Shown here: piece after piece, positions 37,587-46,622 of the stretch
Layout: each line of letters opens with the position of its first letter
Position numbering within the stretch: the stretch's first letter is position 1
Source: Candidatus Rhodoferax odensensis
Lineage (GTDB): Bacteria; Pseudomonadota; Gammaproteobacteria; Burkholderiales; Burkholderiaceae_C
Reading direction: 5' to 3'
NCBI GenBank assembly: GCA_016718405.1
Contig: JADKDJ010000033.1
Span: forward strand, 186,001-250,000
DNA length: 64,000 nucleotides
Translations under genes and position numbers: made by a program
The notes under the pieces: model-generated
Told to the model about the DNA's origin: nothing
Seen by the model: only the letters and a program-made list of their open reading frames with translations
The model's database searches: none

Positions 37587-38396
37587 TCACACCGCGCCAC
37601 GGCGGTCGGCCCACACCCAAAGGCCGATGCCACCCAGGATCATCGGGACACACAACCACTGGCCCATGCTCATGCCAAAGGCCAGGATTCCCAGAAAGTT
37701 ATCCGGTTCGCGGAAAAACTCGGCCACAAACCGAAACACGCCATATCCAAGTAGAAAGGCGGCGCTTACCTTGCCCATGGCGCGTGGTTTACGAGCATAC
37801 AGCCACAGCAGGACGAACAACAGCAGGCCTTCCATCAGAAACTGGTACACCTGCGAAGGGTGGCGCGGCAAGTCACCGGCGCCCCGAAACACCATACCCC
37901 ACGGCAGCGTCGGCTCCGCCAGGCGCCCCCACAATTCGCCATTGATGAAGTTGCCCACGCGACCGGCTGCCAAACCTGTCGGGACACAGGGCGCCACAAA
38001 ATCCATCACCTGCAGCCAGGGCCGCTGGCGCGAGCGCGCGAACCAGACCATGGCTAGCAGCACACCCAACAAGCCACCGTGAAAAGCCATGCCGCCTTGC
38101 CAGACGGCGAACACTTCGAGCGGGTGCGCCAGGTAGTACGCGGGCTTGTAAAACAAGCAGTAACCGATACGGCCACCGAGGACCACGCCCATCACGCCGA
38201 GGAACAAAATGTCCTCCACGTCGCGGCGCTGCCAAGCGCCAACGCCCTGGATCGAGGCAAAGGGTTCGTGACGCAAGCGCCGCAGGCCCAGCAACATGAA
38301 TAGTCCAAACGCGGCCAGGTAGGTCAACCCGTACCAATGGATCGCCAGGGGGCCGATCTGCAGGGCGACCGGATCGATTTGAGGATGATTCAACAT
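37587..38396 (-). CDS. lgt: Prolipoprotein diacylglyceryl transferase
   Basis: 269 residues, about seven membrane helices. Conserved IHWYGLTYLAAF near the start, the catalytic His in GGMAFHGGLLG, the essential Arg in the GRVGNFINGELWGR Lgt signature, and FRFVAEFFREPD near the end. Transfers diacylglycerol from phosphatidylglycerol to the lipobox Cys of lipoproteins in the inner membrane. The gene is 32 bp upstream of the Bug gene on the same strand, with no terminator seen between. Confidence 0.95.
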   Translation of the reverse strand: MLNHPQIDPVALQIGPLAIHWYGLTYLAAFGLFMLLGLRRLRHEPFASIQGVGAWQRRDVEDILFLGVMGVVLGGRIGYCLFYKPAYYLAHPLEVFAVWQGGMAFHGGLLGVLLAMVWFARSRQRPWLQVMDFVAPCVPTGLAAGRVGNFINGELWGRLAEPTLPWGMVFRGAGDLPRHPSQVYQFLMEGLLLFVLLWLYARKPRAMGKVSAAFLLGYGVFRFVAEFFREPDNFLGILAFGMSMGQWLCVPMILGGIGLWVWADRRGAV

Positions 38397-38443
38397 GGCC
38401 GTGATTGTGCCTGCTGTTGTCGGTGCCGCGCATGCAATACGGA

Positions 38444-39175
38444 TTACCGCCGCATTGCTTCGAACTCCGCAAACTCCCAGCTGCGCATGGCCAGCAGCAG
38501 GGTGTATCCCTCGCGCTCCTTGGCCGCCAGTTTTTGATCCGCCTGGTGCTGCTGCGCAAAGTCCTGCGCCACCCGTTGCAGGCGCTCCAGGAACGAAGGT
38601 GCCAGGCCGCGACTGACCGACCCGTGCACCAGCAGCAGACCTTCGCCATGGCCGTCAAACCGACCCGAGAAGTAGTCCAGGGCCGCGTGCTCGCGAAAGT
38701 AGTCCATCACTGGTCCGTGTGGCCGCCAGCGGAAAGTTTTAGCCAGCTTCAGTCGATAGCGATTGAGGGGTTTGAGCTCGATGATGCCGATGCGATCCAG
38801 CTGCACCATGTACTTCACGCATTCGACCTCGGTCAGCCGGTAGTGCGCCACCATCTGCTCCAAAGTCCACTGGCTCAGCACGTTGATGGCTACCAGCAAC
38901 AGCTTTCTGTCGGCCACCACCGCGCGCTCTTGGGCCTCGGTCAACTGCGCCAACAGGGGCTGCGCATCCGCGACGCGGCGCGCCAGCTCGGCGAAATCGA
39001 GCCTGAGGGCGCGGCATATCGCATCAATGCGCGACAAGGGCATATCGCCCTTGGCCAGCATGCGTTTGACGCTGGACTCGGCCATGCCGAGCTCAACCGC
39101 CAAATCGGCATAAGTCATCTGAACAGCTTTGAGTTCCCTCTTGAGGGCCAGGACGAGGTCGGCGGTGGTGCTCAT
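38444..39175 (-). CDS. XRE-family helix-turn-helix regulator
   Basis: 243 residues from ATG at 39175. The N-terminal helix-turn-helix (about residues 5-60) reads LKAVQMTYADLAVELGMAESSVKRML. The remaining ~180 residues are mostly helical with a WRPHGPVMDYF ... FDGHGEGLLLVHG segment typical of a proteobacterial family of uncharacterised HTH proteins that includes regulators near transporters; no ligand domain is recognised. It is transcribed divergently from the CREST-family hydrolase gene 126 bp away, so it may control it. Confidence 0.75.
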   Translation of the reverse strand: MSTTADLVLALKRELKAVQMTYADLAVELGMAESSVKRMLAKGDMPLSRIDAICRALRLDFAELARRVADAQPLLAQLTEAQERAVVADRKLLLVAINVLSQWTLEQMVAHYRLTEVECVKYMVQLDRIGIIELKPLNRYRLKLAKTFRWRPHGPVMDYFREHAALDYFSGRFDGHGEGLLLVHGSVSRGLAPSFLERLQRVAQDFAQQHQADQKLAAKEREGYTLLLAMRSWEFAEFEAMRR

Positions 39176-39301
39176 GGCTTGAATCCCCTTGGTATCAATC
39201 AATGATACCTTGCGAACCAATATCTGCCGTCGTACCGAATAGAGCTACGTCTGCGAGGCCGGCGCGCCACACTTCAGGCACCCCCACACAGCAAGGATGT
39301 T

Positions 39302-40153
39302 ATGAAGCTCACTCTGAAGTCACCCGAAATCGCCCTGCTCGCCGTTTGCGGTGTGCTGTTATTGATTGCGCTGCTCGGCCCCAGCGTCAGCCAACCCGCC
39401 AGCTACCACCAATTCGCCGACCAACATCCCTGGTTTGGCATTCCATTTGCCATGGACGTACTCACCAATTTGCCTTTCGCCCTATGGGGCGTCATGGGTC
39501 TGCTCCGTCTGCACCAGTTGCCGCCTGAGCGCTTGGAGGCGAGCCAACGGGCCACCGCGACGCTGTTCTTCACCGGTCTGGTGCTGACCGCGATCTGTTC
39601 AGGCTGGTACCACTGGGCACCACGCGACGCCGGCTTGGCCGTGGATCGGCTGGGCATGGTGGTGGCGTTTGCCGGTCTGATTGGCCTGGCCGCAGCCGGC
39701 CGAATCAGCGCGCGTATCGGCTTAACGGTCACATTTGCCGTGCTGCTGCTCGGACCACTGAGTGTCGCGAGTTGGGCAATGACCGGCAACGTATTACCCT
39801 GGGTGGTGCTGCAGTTTGGCGGCATGACCCTTGTGCTGTGGATGGCACGCATACCGCGACTCGTTGGAGCACTGCCCATACGGTGGGGCGTCGTGATTGG
39901 TATCTATGCGCTCGCCAAGCTGCTTGAACAGGGCGATCATCAGGTATACGCGTTGCTTGGCAACACGATCTCTGGGCACAGTCTGAAGCATGTGGTGGCC
40001 AGCCTGGCGGCCTGGCCGGTTTTGTCGGCCCTGTCCGACTGCACGGAGCCTGCCAACGTAAGAACCCGGCAAAAAACCGGATCGGATGATGAAGCCTTGA
40101 CACCGCCGTGCCGGGCTACAGCACCACTGGTCAACGACGTGGCCGCTTCTTGA
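39302..40153 (+). CDS. CREST-superfamily (alkaline-ceramidase-like) membrane hydrolase
   Basis: 283 residues, seven or so membrane helices. It carries the motif set of the CREST superfamily of membrane hydrolases: Asp52-x3-Asn56 (MDVLTN), Ser100-x3-His104 (SGWYH), Asp115 (DRLGM) and His226-x3-His230 (HSLKH). These residues bind the catalytic metal in alkaline ceramidases and PAQR receptors. Bacterial members are mostly annotated as membrane proteins of unknown function; an amide or ester lipid is the likely substrate class. The 3' end overlaps the minus-strand Trp-rich gene. ATG at 39302 has no strong ribosome binding site. Confidence 0.78.
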   Translation: MKLTLKSPEIALLAVCGVLLLIALLGPSVSQPASYHQFADQHPWFGIPFAMDVLTNLPFALWGVMGLLRLHQLPPERLEASQRATATLFFTGLVLTAICSGWYHWAPRDAGLAVDRLGMVVAFAGLIGLAAAGRISARIGLTVTFAVLLLGPLSVASWAMTGNVLPWVVLQFGGMTLVLWMARIPRLVGALPIRWGVVIGIYALAKLLEQGDHQVYALLGNTISGHSLKHVVASLAAWPVLSALSDCTEPANVRTRQKTGSDDEALTPPCRATAPLVNDVAAS

Positions 40154-40377
40154 CCAGTGAACCAATCGCCTCGCGGTTCTTGTCAATACGGTCCTGGCGC
40201 CGTTTGTCCTCTTTCTCCATCGCCTTGCGCTTGGTGTACCCCGACGAATCGGCCCATGCCCCCAAACCACCGCCAAGGCAAGGGAATCAGCACCACCCAC
40301 CACTCCCAAGCGGCAACCGGACCGATCTCCAGATACTTCATAACCAGCAACACCACGCCTAAGCCCAAAAAATACAT
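40131..40377 (-). pseudogene. Small Trp-rich membrane protein (TIGR04438-like), frame disrupted
   Basis: From ATG at 40377 the frame begins MYFLGLGVVLLVMKYL and GPVAAWEWWVVLIPL, the start of the small Trp-rich family. It then goes out of frame near 40284-40260; an ORF of 64 codons ends in unrelated residues. The expected second half (a Trp-Ala-Asp-Ser-Ser-Gly-Tyr-Thr-Lys segment and a Lys/Arg/Asp-rich tail ending KKRPRR) is present downstream in another frame, to the stop at 40131-40133. Two missing bases, one after CCCTTG and one at GTTTGG-GGG, would restore an 82-residue protein. Either a real pseudogene or two sequencing slips. Function of the family is unknown. Confidence 0.75.
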
Positions 40378-40477
40378 CGCAAACTCCAAACAAATTTGTG
40401 GTTTTGGTCGGCGGCGCGTCAACCGCTTTACATACAATCGCGTTGTTTGACTGTAACCCAACCCACGAGGAAAAACC

Positions 40478-40783
40478 ATGAAACGTGTTCTCTTTGCACT
40501 TGTTGCCGCTGTTGCTGTTGCTGCTCCCGCCATGGCGGACGAGGCTTTGGCCAAATCCAAGAACTGCATGTCTTGTCACGCCACTGACAAGAAGCTCGTC
40601 GGCCCGTCGTACAAGGATGTCGCCAAGAAGTATGCCGGCCAAAAGGACGCTGCCGACAAACTGGCTGCCAAGGTCATCAAGGGTGGCTCTGGCGTATGGG
40701 GCCCGGTGCCAATGCCTGCCAATGCGCAGGTCAACGATGCCGACGCCAAGAAACTGGTGGCCTGGATTTTGGCGATCAAGTAA
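40478..40783 (+). CDS. Class I cytochrome c (c551/c552-like)
   Basis: 101 residues with a Sec signal peptide (ending AMA at 18-20), one haem motif CMSCH at 30-34 and the axial ligand Met79 in GPVPMPANAQV. Small soluble periplasmic electron carrier, a plausible donor to the cbb3 oxidase encoded upstream. GAGGA-type ribosome binding site before ATG 40478, and a strong terminator follows at 40804-40839. Confidence 0.93.
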   Translation: MKRVLFALVAAVAVAAPAMADEALAKSKNCMSCHATDKKLVGPSYKDVAKKYAGQKDAADKLAAKVIKGGSGVWGPVPMPANAQVNDADAKKLVAWILAIK

Positions 40784-40803
40784 CTCCGGCACTCGCACAA
40801 GAC

Positions 40804-40839
40804 AAAGCCCGCCGATTGCTCGGCGGGCTTTTCTTTTTT
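40804..40839 (+). terminator. Rho-independent terminator after cytochrome c gene
   Basis: A perfect 10-bp stem (AGCCCGCCGA at 40806-40815 and TCGGCGGGCT at 40820-40829) with loop TTGC, extended by A/T pairs, followed by a T-rich run with six T at 40834-40839. Stops transcription 20 bp after the cytochrome c stop codon. Confidence 0.9.
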
Positions 40840-40908
40840 GTCCCGGTTCAGTTGAAGCAGCGCCCGGCGGCATCAACCACCACGCCAACCGGGTTCGGTA
40901 TCTGAAAT

Positions 40909-42906
40909 CTAATAGGCCTGCCCAAGTTGATCAAGAATGGCTGGATTCTCCAGGGTCGACGTATCCTGCGTCACCGCCTCCCCCTTGGCCAGCGAACGCA
41001 ACAGGCGACGCATGATCTTGCCTGAGCGTGTCTTGGGCAGGTTCTCGCCAAAGCGTATGTCCTTCGGCTTGGCAATCGGGCCGATTTCCTTGGCCACCCA
41101 ATCACGCAACTCCTTGGCGATTGCCTTGGCCTCGTCGCCAGACGGGCGCGAGCGCTTGAGAACGACAAAGGCACAGATTGCCTCACCCGTGAGGTCGTCG
41201 GGACGACCGACGACGGCTGCCTCGGCCACCAGATCGGTCTTGGAAACCAGCGCGGATTCGATCTCCATCGTACCCATGCGGTGGCCCGAAACGTTGAGCA
41301 CGTCGTCAATGCGGCCCGTGATGCGGAAGTAGCCTCGGTCCGCACTGCGCACTGCCCCATCGCCCGCAAGGTACAGCTTGCCGCCCATTTCTTCGGGGAA
41401 ATAACTCTTCTTGAATCGCTCCGGGTCATTCCAGATGGTGCGAATCATCGACGGCCATGGTCGCTTGACCACCAGCATGCCGCCCGAGCCATTGGGGATA
41501 TCGTTGCCGACCTCGTCGACAATGGCCGCCATGATGCCAGGCAATGGCAATGTGCAACTCCCCGGCACCAGCGGTGTTGCGCCCGGCAATGGCGTCATCA
41601 TGTGGCCACCGGTCTCGGTTTGCCAGAAGGTGTCCACGATCGGGCAGCGCTCGCCGCCCACGTGTTTGTAGTACCACATCCACGCCTCGGGGTTGATAGG
41701 TTCACCCACCGAACCCAGAATGCGCAGGCTGCTCAGGTTCGAGCGAGCTGGATGCACGCTGGCGTCACCCTCGGCGGCCTTGATCAGCGAGCGAATTGCG
41801 GTGGGCGCCGTGTAGAAAATGCTGCACTGGTGGCGCTCGATCATTTGCCAGAACCGTCCCGCGTTCGGATAGGTTGGAACCCCTTCAAAAATGATCTGCG
41901 TCGCACCCGCCGCCAAGGGACCGTACGCAACATAGGTGTGCCCCGTGATCCAGCCGATATCCGCCGTGCACCAGAACACGTCCTCGGGCTTCAAGTCGAA
42001 GGTCCAGTCCATGGTGAGCTTGGCCCACAACAGATAGCCACCGGTGGAGTGCTGCACGCCTTTGGGCTTGCCGGTGGAACCCGACGTGTACAAGATGAAC
42101 AGCGGATGCTCGGCGCCCACCATCACCGGGGCGCATTCGGCGCTTTGTCCGGCGAGAGCCTGCGCCAAGGTCTTATCGCGACCGGCCACCATATTGCAGG
42201 TGGTCTTGGTACGCTCGTACACATACACCGTCTTGATGGTGTCACAACCGCCCATGGCCAAACCTTCATCGACAATGGCCTTGAGCGGCAGCTCCTTGCC
42301 GCCGCGCATCTGGTAGTTCGCCGTGACCACCGCCACGGCGCCCGCGTCGATGATGCGCTCCTGCAGCGCCTTGGCGGAGAAGCCACCAAACACGACACTG
42401 TGCGTGGCGCCGATCCGTGCGCAAGCCTGCATGGCGACCACGCCTTCGAGCGTCATGGGCATGTAGATCAGTACGCGGTCGCCCTTTTGCACGCCATCGG
42501 CCTTGAGCGCATTAGCGAACTGCGAGACCATGGTCAACAACTCACGGTAGCTGGTCTTGGTGACGGTGCCATCGTCTGCCTCGAAAATGACCGCCGTCCT
42601 GGTCTCCACCGGCGTGCCCATGTGCTTGTCCAGGCAGTTGGCACTGGCATTGAGCTCACCGTCGTCATACCACTTGTAGAACGGCGCGTTGCTTTCGTCG
42701 AGAGTCCGGGTGAACGGTTTGCTCCAGACCACGTTCTCGCGCGCCAGGCGCGCCCAGAACCCCTCGAAATCCCTCTCGGCCTCGGCGCATAGGGCGTTGT
42801 AGCCATCCATGCCCGAAACACGAGCCCCTTTGACCATGGCTTCGCTTGGGTAAAAGACCCGGTTCTCGACCAATACCGACTCAATGGCGTTAGAGGGTGT
42901 ACTCAT
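40909..42906 (-). CDS. acs: Acetyl-CoA synthetase
   Basis: 665 residues, full ANL-family Acs. P-loop LYTSGSTGKPKGVQH, acetate pocket and VDTFWQTETGGHM, GRIDDVLNVSGHRMGT, and the C-terminal lysine in TRSGKIMRR, which is the site of regulatory acetylation. Converts acetate, ATP and CoA to acetyl-CoA in the cytoplasm. AGGAG 8 nt upstream supports ATG at 42906. Divergent from the UPF0114 gene. Confidence 0.96.
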   Translation of the reverse strand: MSTPSNAIESVLVENRVFYPSEAMVKGARVSGMDGYNALCAEAERDFEGFWARLARENVVWSKPFTRTLDESNAPFYKWYDDGELNASANCLDKHMGTPVETRTAVIFEADDGTVTKTSYRELLTMVSQFANALKADGVQKGDRVLIYMPMTLEGVVAMQACARIGATHSVVFGGFSAKALQERIIDAGAVAVVTANYQMRGGKELPLKAIVDEGLAMGGCDTIKTVYVYERTKTTCNMVAGRDKTLAQALAGQSAECAPVMVGAEHPLFILYTSGSTGKPKGVQHSTGGYLLWAKLTMDWTFDLKPEDVFWCTADIGWITGHTYVAYGPLAAGATQIIFEGVPTYPNAGRFWQMIERHQCSIFYTAPTAIRSLIKAAEGDASVHPARSNLSSLRILGSVGEPINPEAWMWYYKHVGGERCPIVDTFWQTETGGHMMTPLPGATPLVPGSCTLPLPGIMAAIVDEVGNDIPNGSGGMLVVKRPWPSMIRTIWNDPERFKKSYFPEEMGGKLYLAGDGAVRSADRGYFRITGRIDDVLNVSGHRMGTMEIESALVSKTDLVAEAAVVGRPDDLTGEAICAFVVLKRSRPSGDEAKAIAKELRDWVAKEIGPIAKPKDIRFGENLPKTRSGKIMRRLLRSLAKGEAVTQDTSTLENPAILDQLGQAY

Positions 42907-43075
42907 GTCTGCGTCTCCTGATATCGAAGATTTAATAAACCAAACTTGGCCTGACTGTCAAGGTATGCACTTACAAGTCACTGACTTACCAGAGTAGCCC
43001 GGATGTTCCCTCAGCGGCGGTCGGAAGTAAAGACGCGTCTAAAATGCCCCACTCCGTACTAACCCGAATAGCGAG

Positions 43076-43687
43076 ATGACCGACGCCACCAAGCAAACCA
43101 GGCCGCAGATGCGGCCGTTACCCAGATTGATCTTCGCCAGCCGCTGGCTGCAACTGCCGCTGTACCTGGGTCTGATTCTGGCTCAGGCGGTCTACGTGTT
43201 TCACTTCTGGGTGGAGCTGACGCACCTGCTCGAAGCGGCCTTCGGCAACCAAAACGCCTTGGCGCAGCTGGTCAAGAGCATTGGCTACAAGGACTCGGTG
43301 GACGTGGCCGCGCGGGTGACCTCCCTGAACGAGACCATCATCATGCTGGTGGTGCTGGCGTTGATCGACGTGGTGATGATTTCCAACCTGTTGATCATGG
43401 TGATCATTGGTGGGTATGAGACCTTTGTGTCACGTATGGACCTGGACAATCACCCCGACCAACCGGAATGGCTCAGCCATGTGAACGCGTCGGTGTTGAA
43501 GGTCAAACTGGCCACCGCCATCATCGGCATCAGTTCAATTCATTTGCTAAAGACCTTCATCAACGCCGCCAACTACGACGACAAGGTGTTGATTGCTCAG
43601 ACAGCGATCCACATCACCTTCCTGCTGTCTGCCATGGCTATCGCCTATACCGACAAACTGATGGCACGCGACGCCGCTGCCCACTGA
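43076..43687 (+). CDS. UPF0114/YqhA-family membrane protein
   Basis: 203 residues with four hydrophobic segments (about 28-50, 88-108, 140-160, 178-195). The family signature is in ASRWLQLPLYLGLILAQ and the DVVMISNLLIMVIIGGYETFVSR segment, followed by LSHVNASVLKVKLATAIIGISSIHLLKTF. Inner-membrane protein of unknown biochemical role. It ends 113 bp before fumarase on the same strand. Confidence 0.9.
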   Translation: MTDATKQTRPQMRPLPRLIFASRWLQLPLYLGLILAQAVYVFHFWVELTHLLEAAFGNQNALAQLVKSIGYKDSVDVAARVTSLNETIIMLVVLALIDVVMISNLLIMVIIGGYETFVSRMDLDNHPDQPEWLSHVNASVLKVKLATAIIGISSIHLLKTFINAANYDDKVLIAQTAIHITFLLSAMAIAYTDKLMARDAAAH

Positions 43688-43800
43688 CCTCGCCACGACA
43701 TCCGTTGTCAGCTTGTTGTCTGAGCCACCTGTCAAAATGCGGTCAAGCCCGCGCGCCTGTCACGCGGCACTCCCAAACCCAGACTGCCTCGAGCCAGACC

Positions 43801-45354
43801 ATGACCACCCGTATCCATCAAAACGACCTGATTGAATCCGTCGCCGCAGCCCTGCAGTACATCAGCTACTACCACCCGGCTGACTACATCACGCACTTGG
43901 CGCGGGCCTACGAACGCGAGCAGAGCCCAGCCGCCAAGGACGCCATTGCGCAAATCCTGACCAACAGCAAGATGAGCGCCACCGGGCACCGCCCGATCTG
44001 CCAGGACACCGGCATCGTCAACGTGTTCCTGAAAGTCGGCATGGACGTTCGATGGGAAGGGTTTAGCGGTTCTTTGGATGACGCCATCAACGAAGGCGTG
44101 CGCCGTGGCTACAACCACCCCGACAACACACTGCGCGCCAGCGTCGTGGCCGACCCGGAGTTTCTGCGCAAGAACACCCAGGACAACACGCCAGCGGTGA
44201 TCTTCACGGAAATCGTGCCCGGCAACACGCTGGAGGTAACGGTGGCGGCCAAGGGTGGTGGCTCCGAGAACAAGAGCAAGATGATCATGCTCAACCCCGG
44301 CGACTCGGTGGTGGACTGGGTGCTCAAGACCGTGCCCACCATGGGCGCGGGCTGGTGCCCGCCGGGCATGCTGGGCATCGGCATTGGCGGCACAGCTGAA
44401 AAGGCAGTGCTGATGGCCAAGGAAAGCCTGATGGACGACCTGGACATGTACCAACTGCAGGCCAAGGCTGCGCACGGCGAAGCGCTGGACCGGGTCGAGC
44501 AACTGCGCCTGGAGCTGTTCGACAAGGTCAACGCACTGGGCATTGGCGCCCAAGGCCTGGGCGGTCTGACCACGGTGCTGGACATCAAGATCAAGATGTA
44601 CCCCACCCACGCCGCCAGCAAACCGGTGGCCATGATTCCGAACTGCGCCGCCACCCGCCATGCACACTTCGTGATGGACGGCAGCGGCCCGGTCTATCTG
44701 GATCCGCCCTCACTCGACCTGTGGCCTAACGTGGCCTGGACGCCGGACTACGTGCAAAGCAAGAAAGTAGACCTCAACACCCTCACCCCGGCCGAAGTGG
44801 CCAGCTGGAAGCCGGGTGAGACGCTGCTGCTCAACGGCAAGATGCTGACCGGTCGTGATGCGGCGCACAAGCGCATCCAGGACATGCTGGCCAAGGGCGA
44901 GAAACTACCGGTGGACTTCACCAACCGGGTCATCTACTACGTCGGCCCGGTCGATCCCGTGCGTGACGAGGCGGTCGGCCCGGCTGGCCCCACCACCGCC
45001 ACGCGCATGGATGGCTTCACGGAGATGATGCTGGCACAAACCGGCCTCATCGCCATGATCGGTAAAGCCGAGCGCGGCCCGGTGGCCATTGAGGCCATCA
45101 AGAAACACCAGAGCGCCTACCTGATGGCGGTGGGCGGGGCGGCCTACTTGGTCTCCAAAGCGATCAAGACGGCCAGGGTCGTCGGTTTTGCCGACTTGGG
45201 CATGGAGGCGATCTATGAATTCGACGTGGTCGACATGCCCGTCACTGTCGCCGTGGATGCTGGCGGCACGAGCGCCCACGTCACCGGTCCGGCACAATGG
45301 CAACAGCGTATCGCCACGGGTGAGTTCAAGGACATTGCGGTCGTGGCAGCCTGA
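43801..45354 (+). CDS. Fumarate hydratase class I (iron-sulfur)
   Basis: 517 residues from ATG at 43801 (an overlapping frame begins far upstream inside the UPF0114 gene and is not used). Class I type: cluster Cys residues at Cys67 (ICQDTG), in GAGWCPPG and in PNCAATRH. The C-terminal domain has GPTTATRMDGFTE and ARVVGFADLGMEAIYEFDV. Interconverts fumarate and malate through an O2-sensitive [4Fe-4S] cluster. The full N- and C-terminal domains are on one chain, so it is the FumA/B kind rather than the two-subunit kind. Confidence 0.95.
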   Translation: MTTRIHQNDLIESVAAALQYISYYHPADYITHLARAYEREQSPAAKDAIAQILTNSKMSATGHRPICQDTGIVNVFLKVGMDVRWEGFSGSLDDAINEGVRRGYNHPDNTLRASVVADPEFLRKNTQDNTPAVIFTEIVPGNTLEVTVAAKGGGSENKSKMIMLNPGDSVVDWVLKTVPTMGAGWCPPGMLGIGIGGTAEKAVLMAKESLMDDLDMYQLQAKAAHGEALDRVEQLRLELFDKVNALGIGAQGLGGLTTVLDIKIKMYPTHAASKPVAMIPNCAATRHAHFVMDGSGPVYLDPPSLDLWPNVAWTPDYVQSKKVDLNTLTPAEVASWKPGETLLLNGKMLTGRDAAHKRIQDMLAKGEKLPVDFTNRVIYYVGPVDPVRDEAVGPAGPTTATRMDGFTEMMLAQTGLIAMIGKAERGPVAIEAIKKHQSAYLMAVGGAAYLVSKAIKTARVVGFADLGMEAIYEFDVVDMPVTVAVDAGGTSAHVTGPAQWQQRIATGEFKDIAVVAA

Positions 45355-45665
45355 CTCCCGCAAGAGCCTAACGACCTCGCTTTGAGGGCCAAGCCCGATG
45401 CAGACCCGGTCCGGGTTGATACCCCAATGGCCGGGGGATTGGGATTTCAGGTCTCCCGTCAGGGCAGCGCTGGGGCACCCAGGCGGACGCCGTGGCGTCG
45501 TTGACGGGTCAGCGTCCCGCGTCACAGCAGCCGATCGGGGGCTTGGCGAATTTTTGTGAGATAGTGCAGTCTAGCGCCGATTAGCCGACGGCTTCTTTGA
45601 CTTTCTTGGATAAAGCTGGTTACACTTTTTTTGTGACTATAAAGAACCAAGGCACCTGCCATTAG
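45355..45665. other. Intergenic region with a branched hairpin element
   Basis: 311 bp. 45455-45508 can fold as a small three-way structure: outer stem CCCGTCA (45455-45461) with TGACGGG (45502-45508), and inner hairpins CTGGG/CCCAG (45470-45482) and GACGCC/GGCGTC (45486-45499). No T-run follows. No reading frame with a known domain. The right part holds the promoter described separately. Confidence 0.5.
45597..45626 (+). promoter_or_regulatory. Predicted sigma-70 promoter for the DUF2726-like gene
   Basis: TTGACT (45597-45602), an 18-bp spacer and TACACT (45621-45626), 39 bp before the next start codon. Both hexamers differ from consensus by one or two bases and the surroundings are more A+T-rich than average. 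Confidence 0.55.
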
Positions 45666-46388
45666 ATGGACAAGTACTCCGTGTTGTTGGGCATTGCGTC
45701 CGCCGTCGTAGTTGGCATGGTGCTGGGAGCCATGATCTACGCATGGCGACAGCGCGTGCTCAACGTCTCGCGGCGGCGCATCCCGAAACAATGGCCCCTG
45801 GCCTATCGCAGCATCGTCAACTCGCGCGAACGCAAAGTCTGGCGCTGGCTGGTGCGCTCCTTTCTCGACCACCAGGTGATGGTCAAGATGCCGATCACCC
45901 GCTTCACGGTACCGGCCAGCAAAGAAGGCGTCCACCACTGGTTTGAAGTACTTCGCGGCGTGTATTGCTCCTTCACGGTATGCACCGCCGAGGGCAAGGT
46001 CATTGGCTGCGTCGACGTGCCCGGGCCCGCGGGCTTGTCATTGAGCAACCAGACACTCAAGCACACCCTGCTGTCGCAATGCAATATTCGCTATTGGGTG
46101 ATTGACGCCGACCAGCTTCCGGGCGTTGGCGACATACGGGTGGCTTTTCTCGGTGACCAGGCGCACATGAACCACGGCCGAGAGTACCTTGACAGTGAGT
46201 TCAACCAGACCCGGGCGAACCTGCAGGCTGCGGTGATGCGTCAGCGCCATAGCAAAGGCATTGATGCAGACAAGCTGGAAGCCAAAATCAGTGATGTGCA
46301 GGACTCTTTTGACAGCCAGCTGTCATCCGGCTGGCAGCCCAACTCCTTTGTGGTCCCGCTCGACAGTCGAGTTGCCCAGTTGCGATGA
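45666..46388 (+). CDS. Membrane-anchored DUF2726-like protein
   Basis: 240 residues. One N-terminal membrane helix (about 7-27), then a domain with WLVRSFLDHQVMVKMPITRF and VIGCVDVPGPAGLSLSNQTLKHTLLSQCNIRYWVID, which resembles the DUF2726 nuclease-like fold (a restriction-endonuclease-like sheet carrying a D/K-containing core). No clean PD-(D/E)xK motif is certain here, so enzyme activity is open. A charged C-terminal tail follows. No operon partner; a terminator hairpin sits 11 bp after the stop. Confidence 0.65.
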   Translation: MDKYSVLLGIASAVVVGMVLGAMIYAWRQRVLNVSRRRIPKQWPLAYRSIVNSRERKVWRWLVRSFLDHQVMVKMPITRFTVPASKEGVHHWFEVLRGVYCSFTVCTAEGKVIGCVDVPGPAGLSLSNQTLKHTLLSQCNIRYWVIDADQLPGVGDIRVAFLGDQAHMNHGREYLDSEFNQTRANLQAAVMRQRHSKGIDADKLEAKISDVQDSFDSQLSSGWQPNSFVVPLDSRVAQLR

Positions 46389-46398
46389 TGTCCAGCCA

Positions 46399-46429
46399 AG
46401 CAAAACGGGCCACAAGGGCCCGTTTTGCT
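46399..46429. terminator. Perfect 13-bp hairpin, likely bidirectional terminator
   Basis: AGCAAAACGGGCC (46399-46411) pairs with GGCCCGTTTTGCT (46417-46429), loop ACAAG. It lies between the convergent DUF2726-like gene and tRNA-Ser, with U-rich bases inside the stem on each strand (GTTTTGCT), so it can serve both transcripts. Confidence 0.75.
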
Positions 46430-46436
46430 AGCAATT

Positions 46437-46529
46437 TGGCGGAAACGGAGGGATTCGAACCCTCGATGAGGCTCTACACCCCATACTCCCTTAGCAGGGG
46501 AGCACCTTCGGCCACTCGGTCACGTTTCC
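46437..46529 (-). tRNA. tRNA-Ser(GCU)
   Basis: Minus-strand cloverleaf of 93 nt. Acceptor stem GGAAACG/CGTTTCC, long variable arm, T-loop GGTTCGAATCC, anticodon stem CTCCC/GGGAG with loop CTGCTAA, giving anticodon GCT (plus-strand 46493-46495). Discriminator G at 46440 and encoded CCA at 46437-46439. The long extra arm and G73 identify serine, decoding AGC/AGU. Directly downstream of lysC, an arrangement I associate with Comamonadaceae. Confidence 0.97.
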
Positions 46530-46622
46530 TGAATCACAGAAGCAGCCCGCATTATGTCACGACTCGGACTGGTTTCCCTTGGATCACGTCGCTCACGTCG
46601 GCCGCGCGCGGTGCAAATTCTC

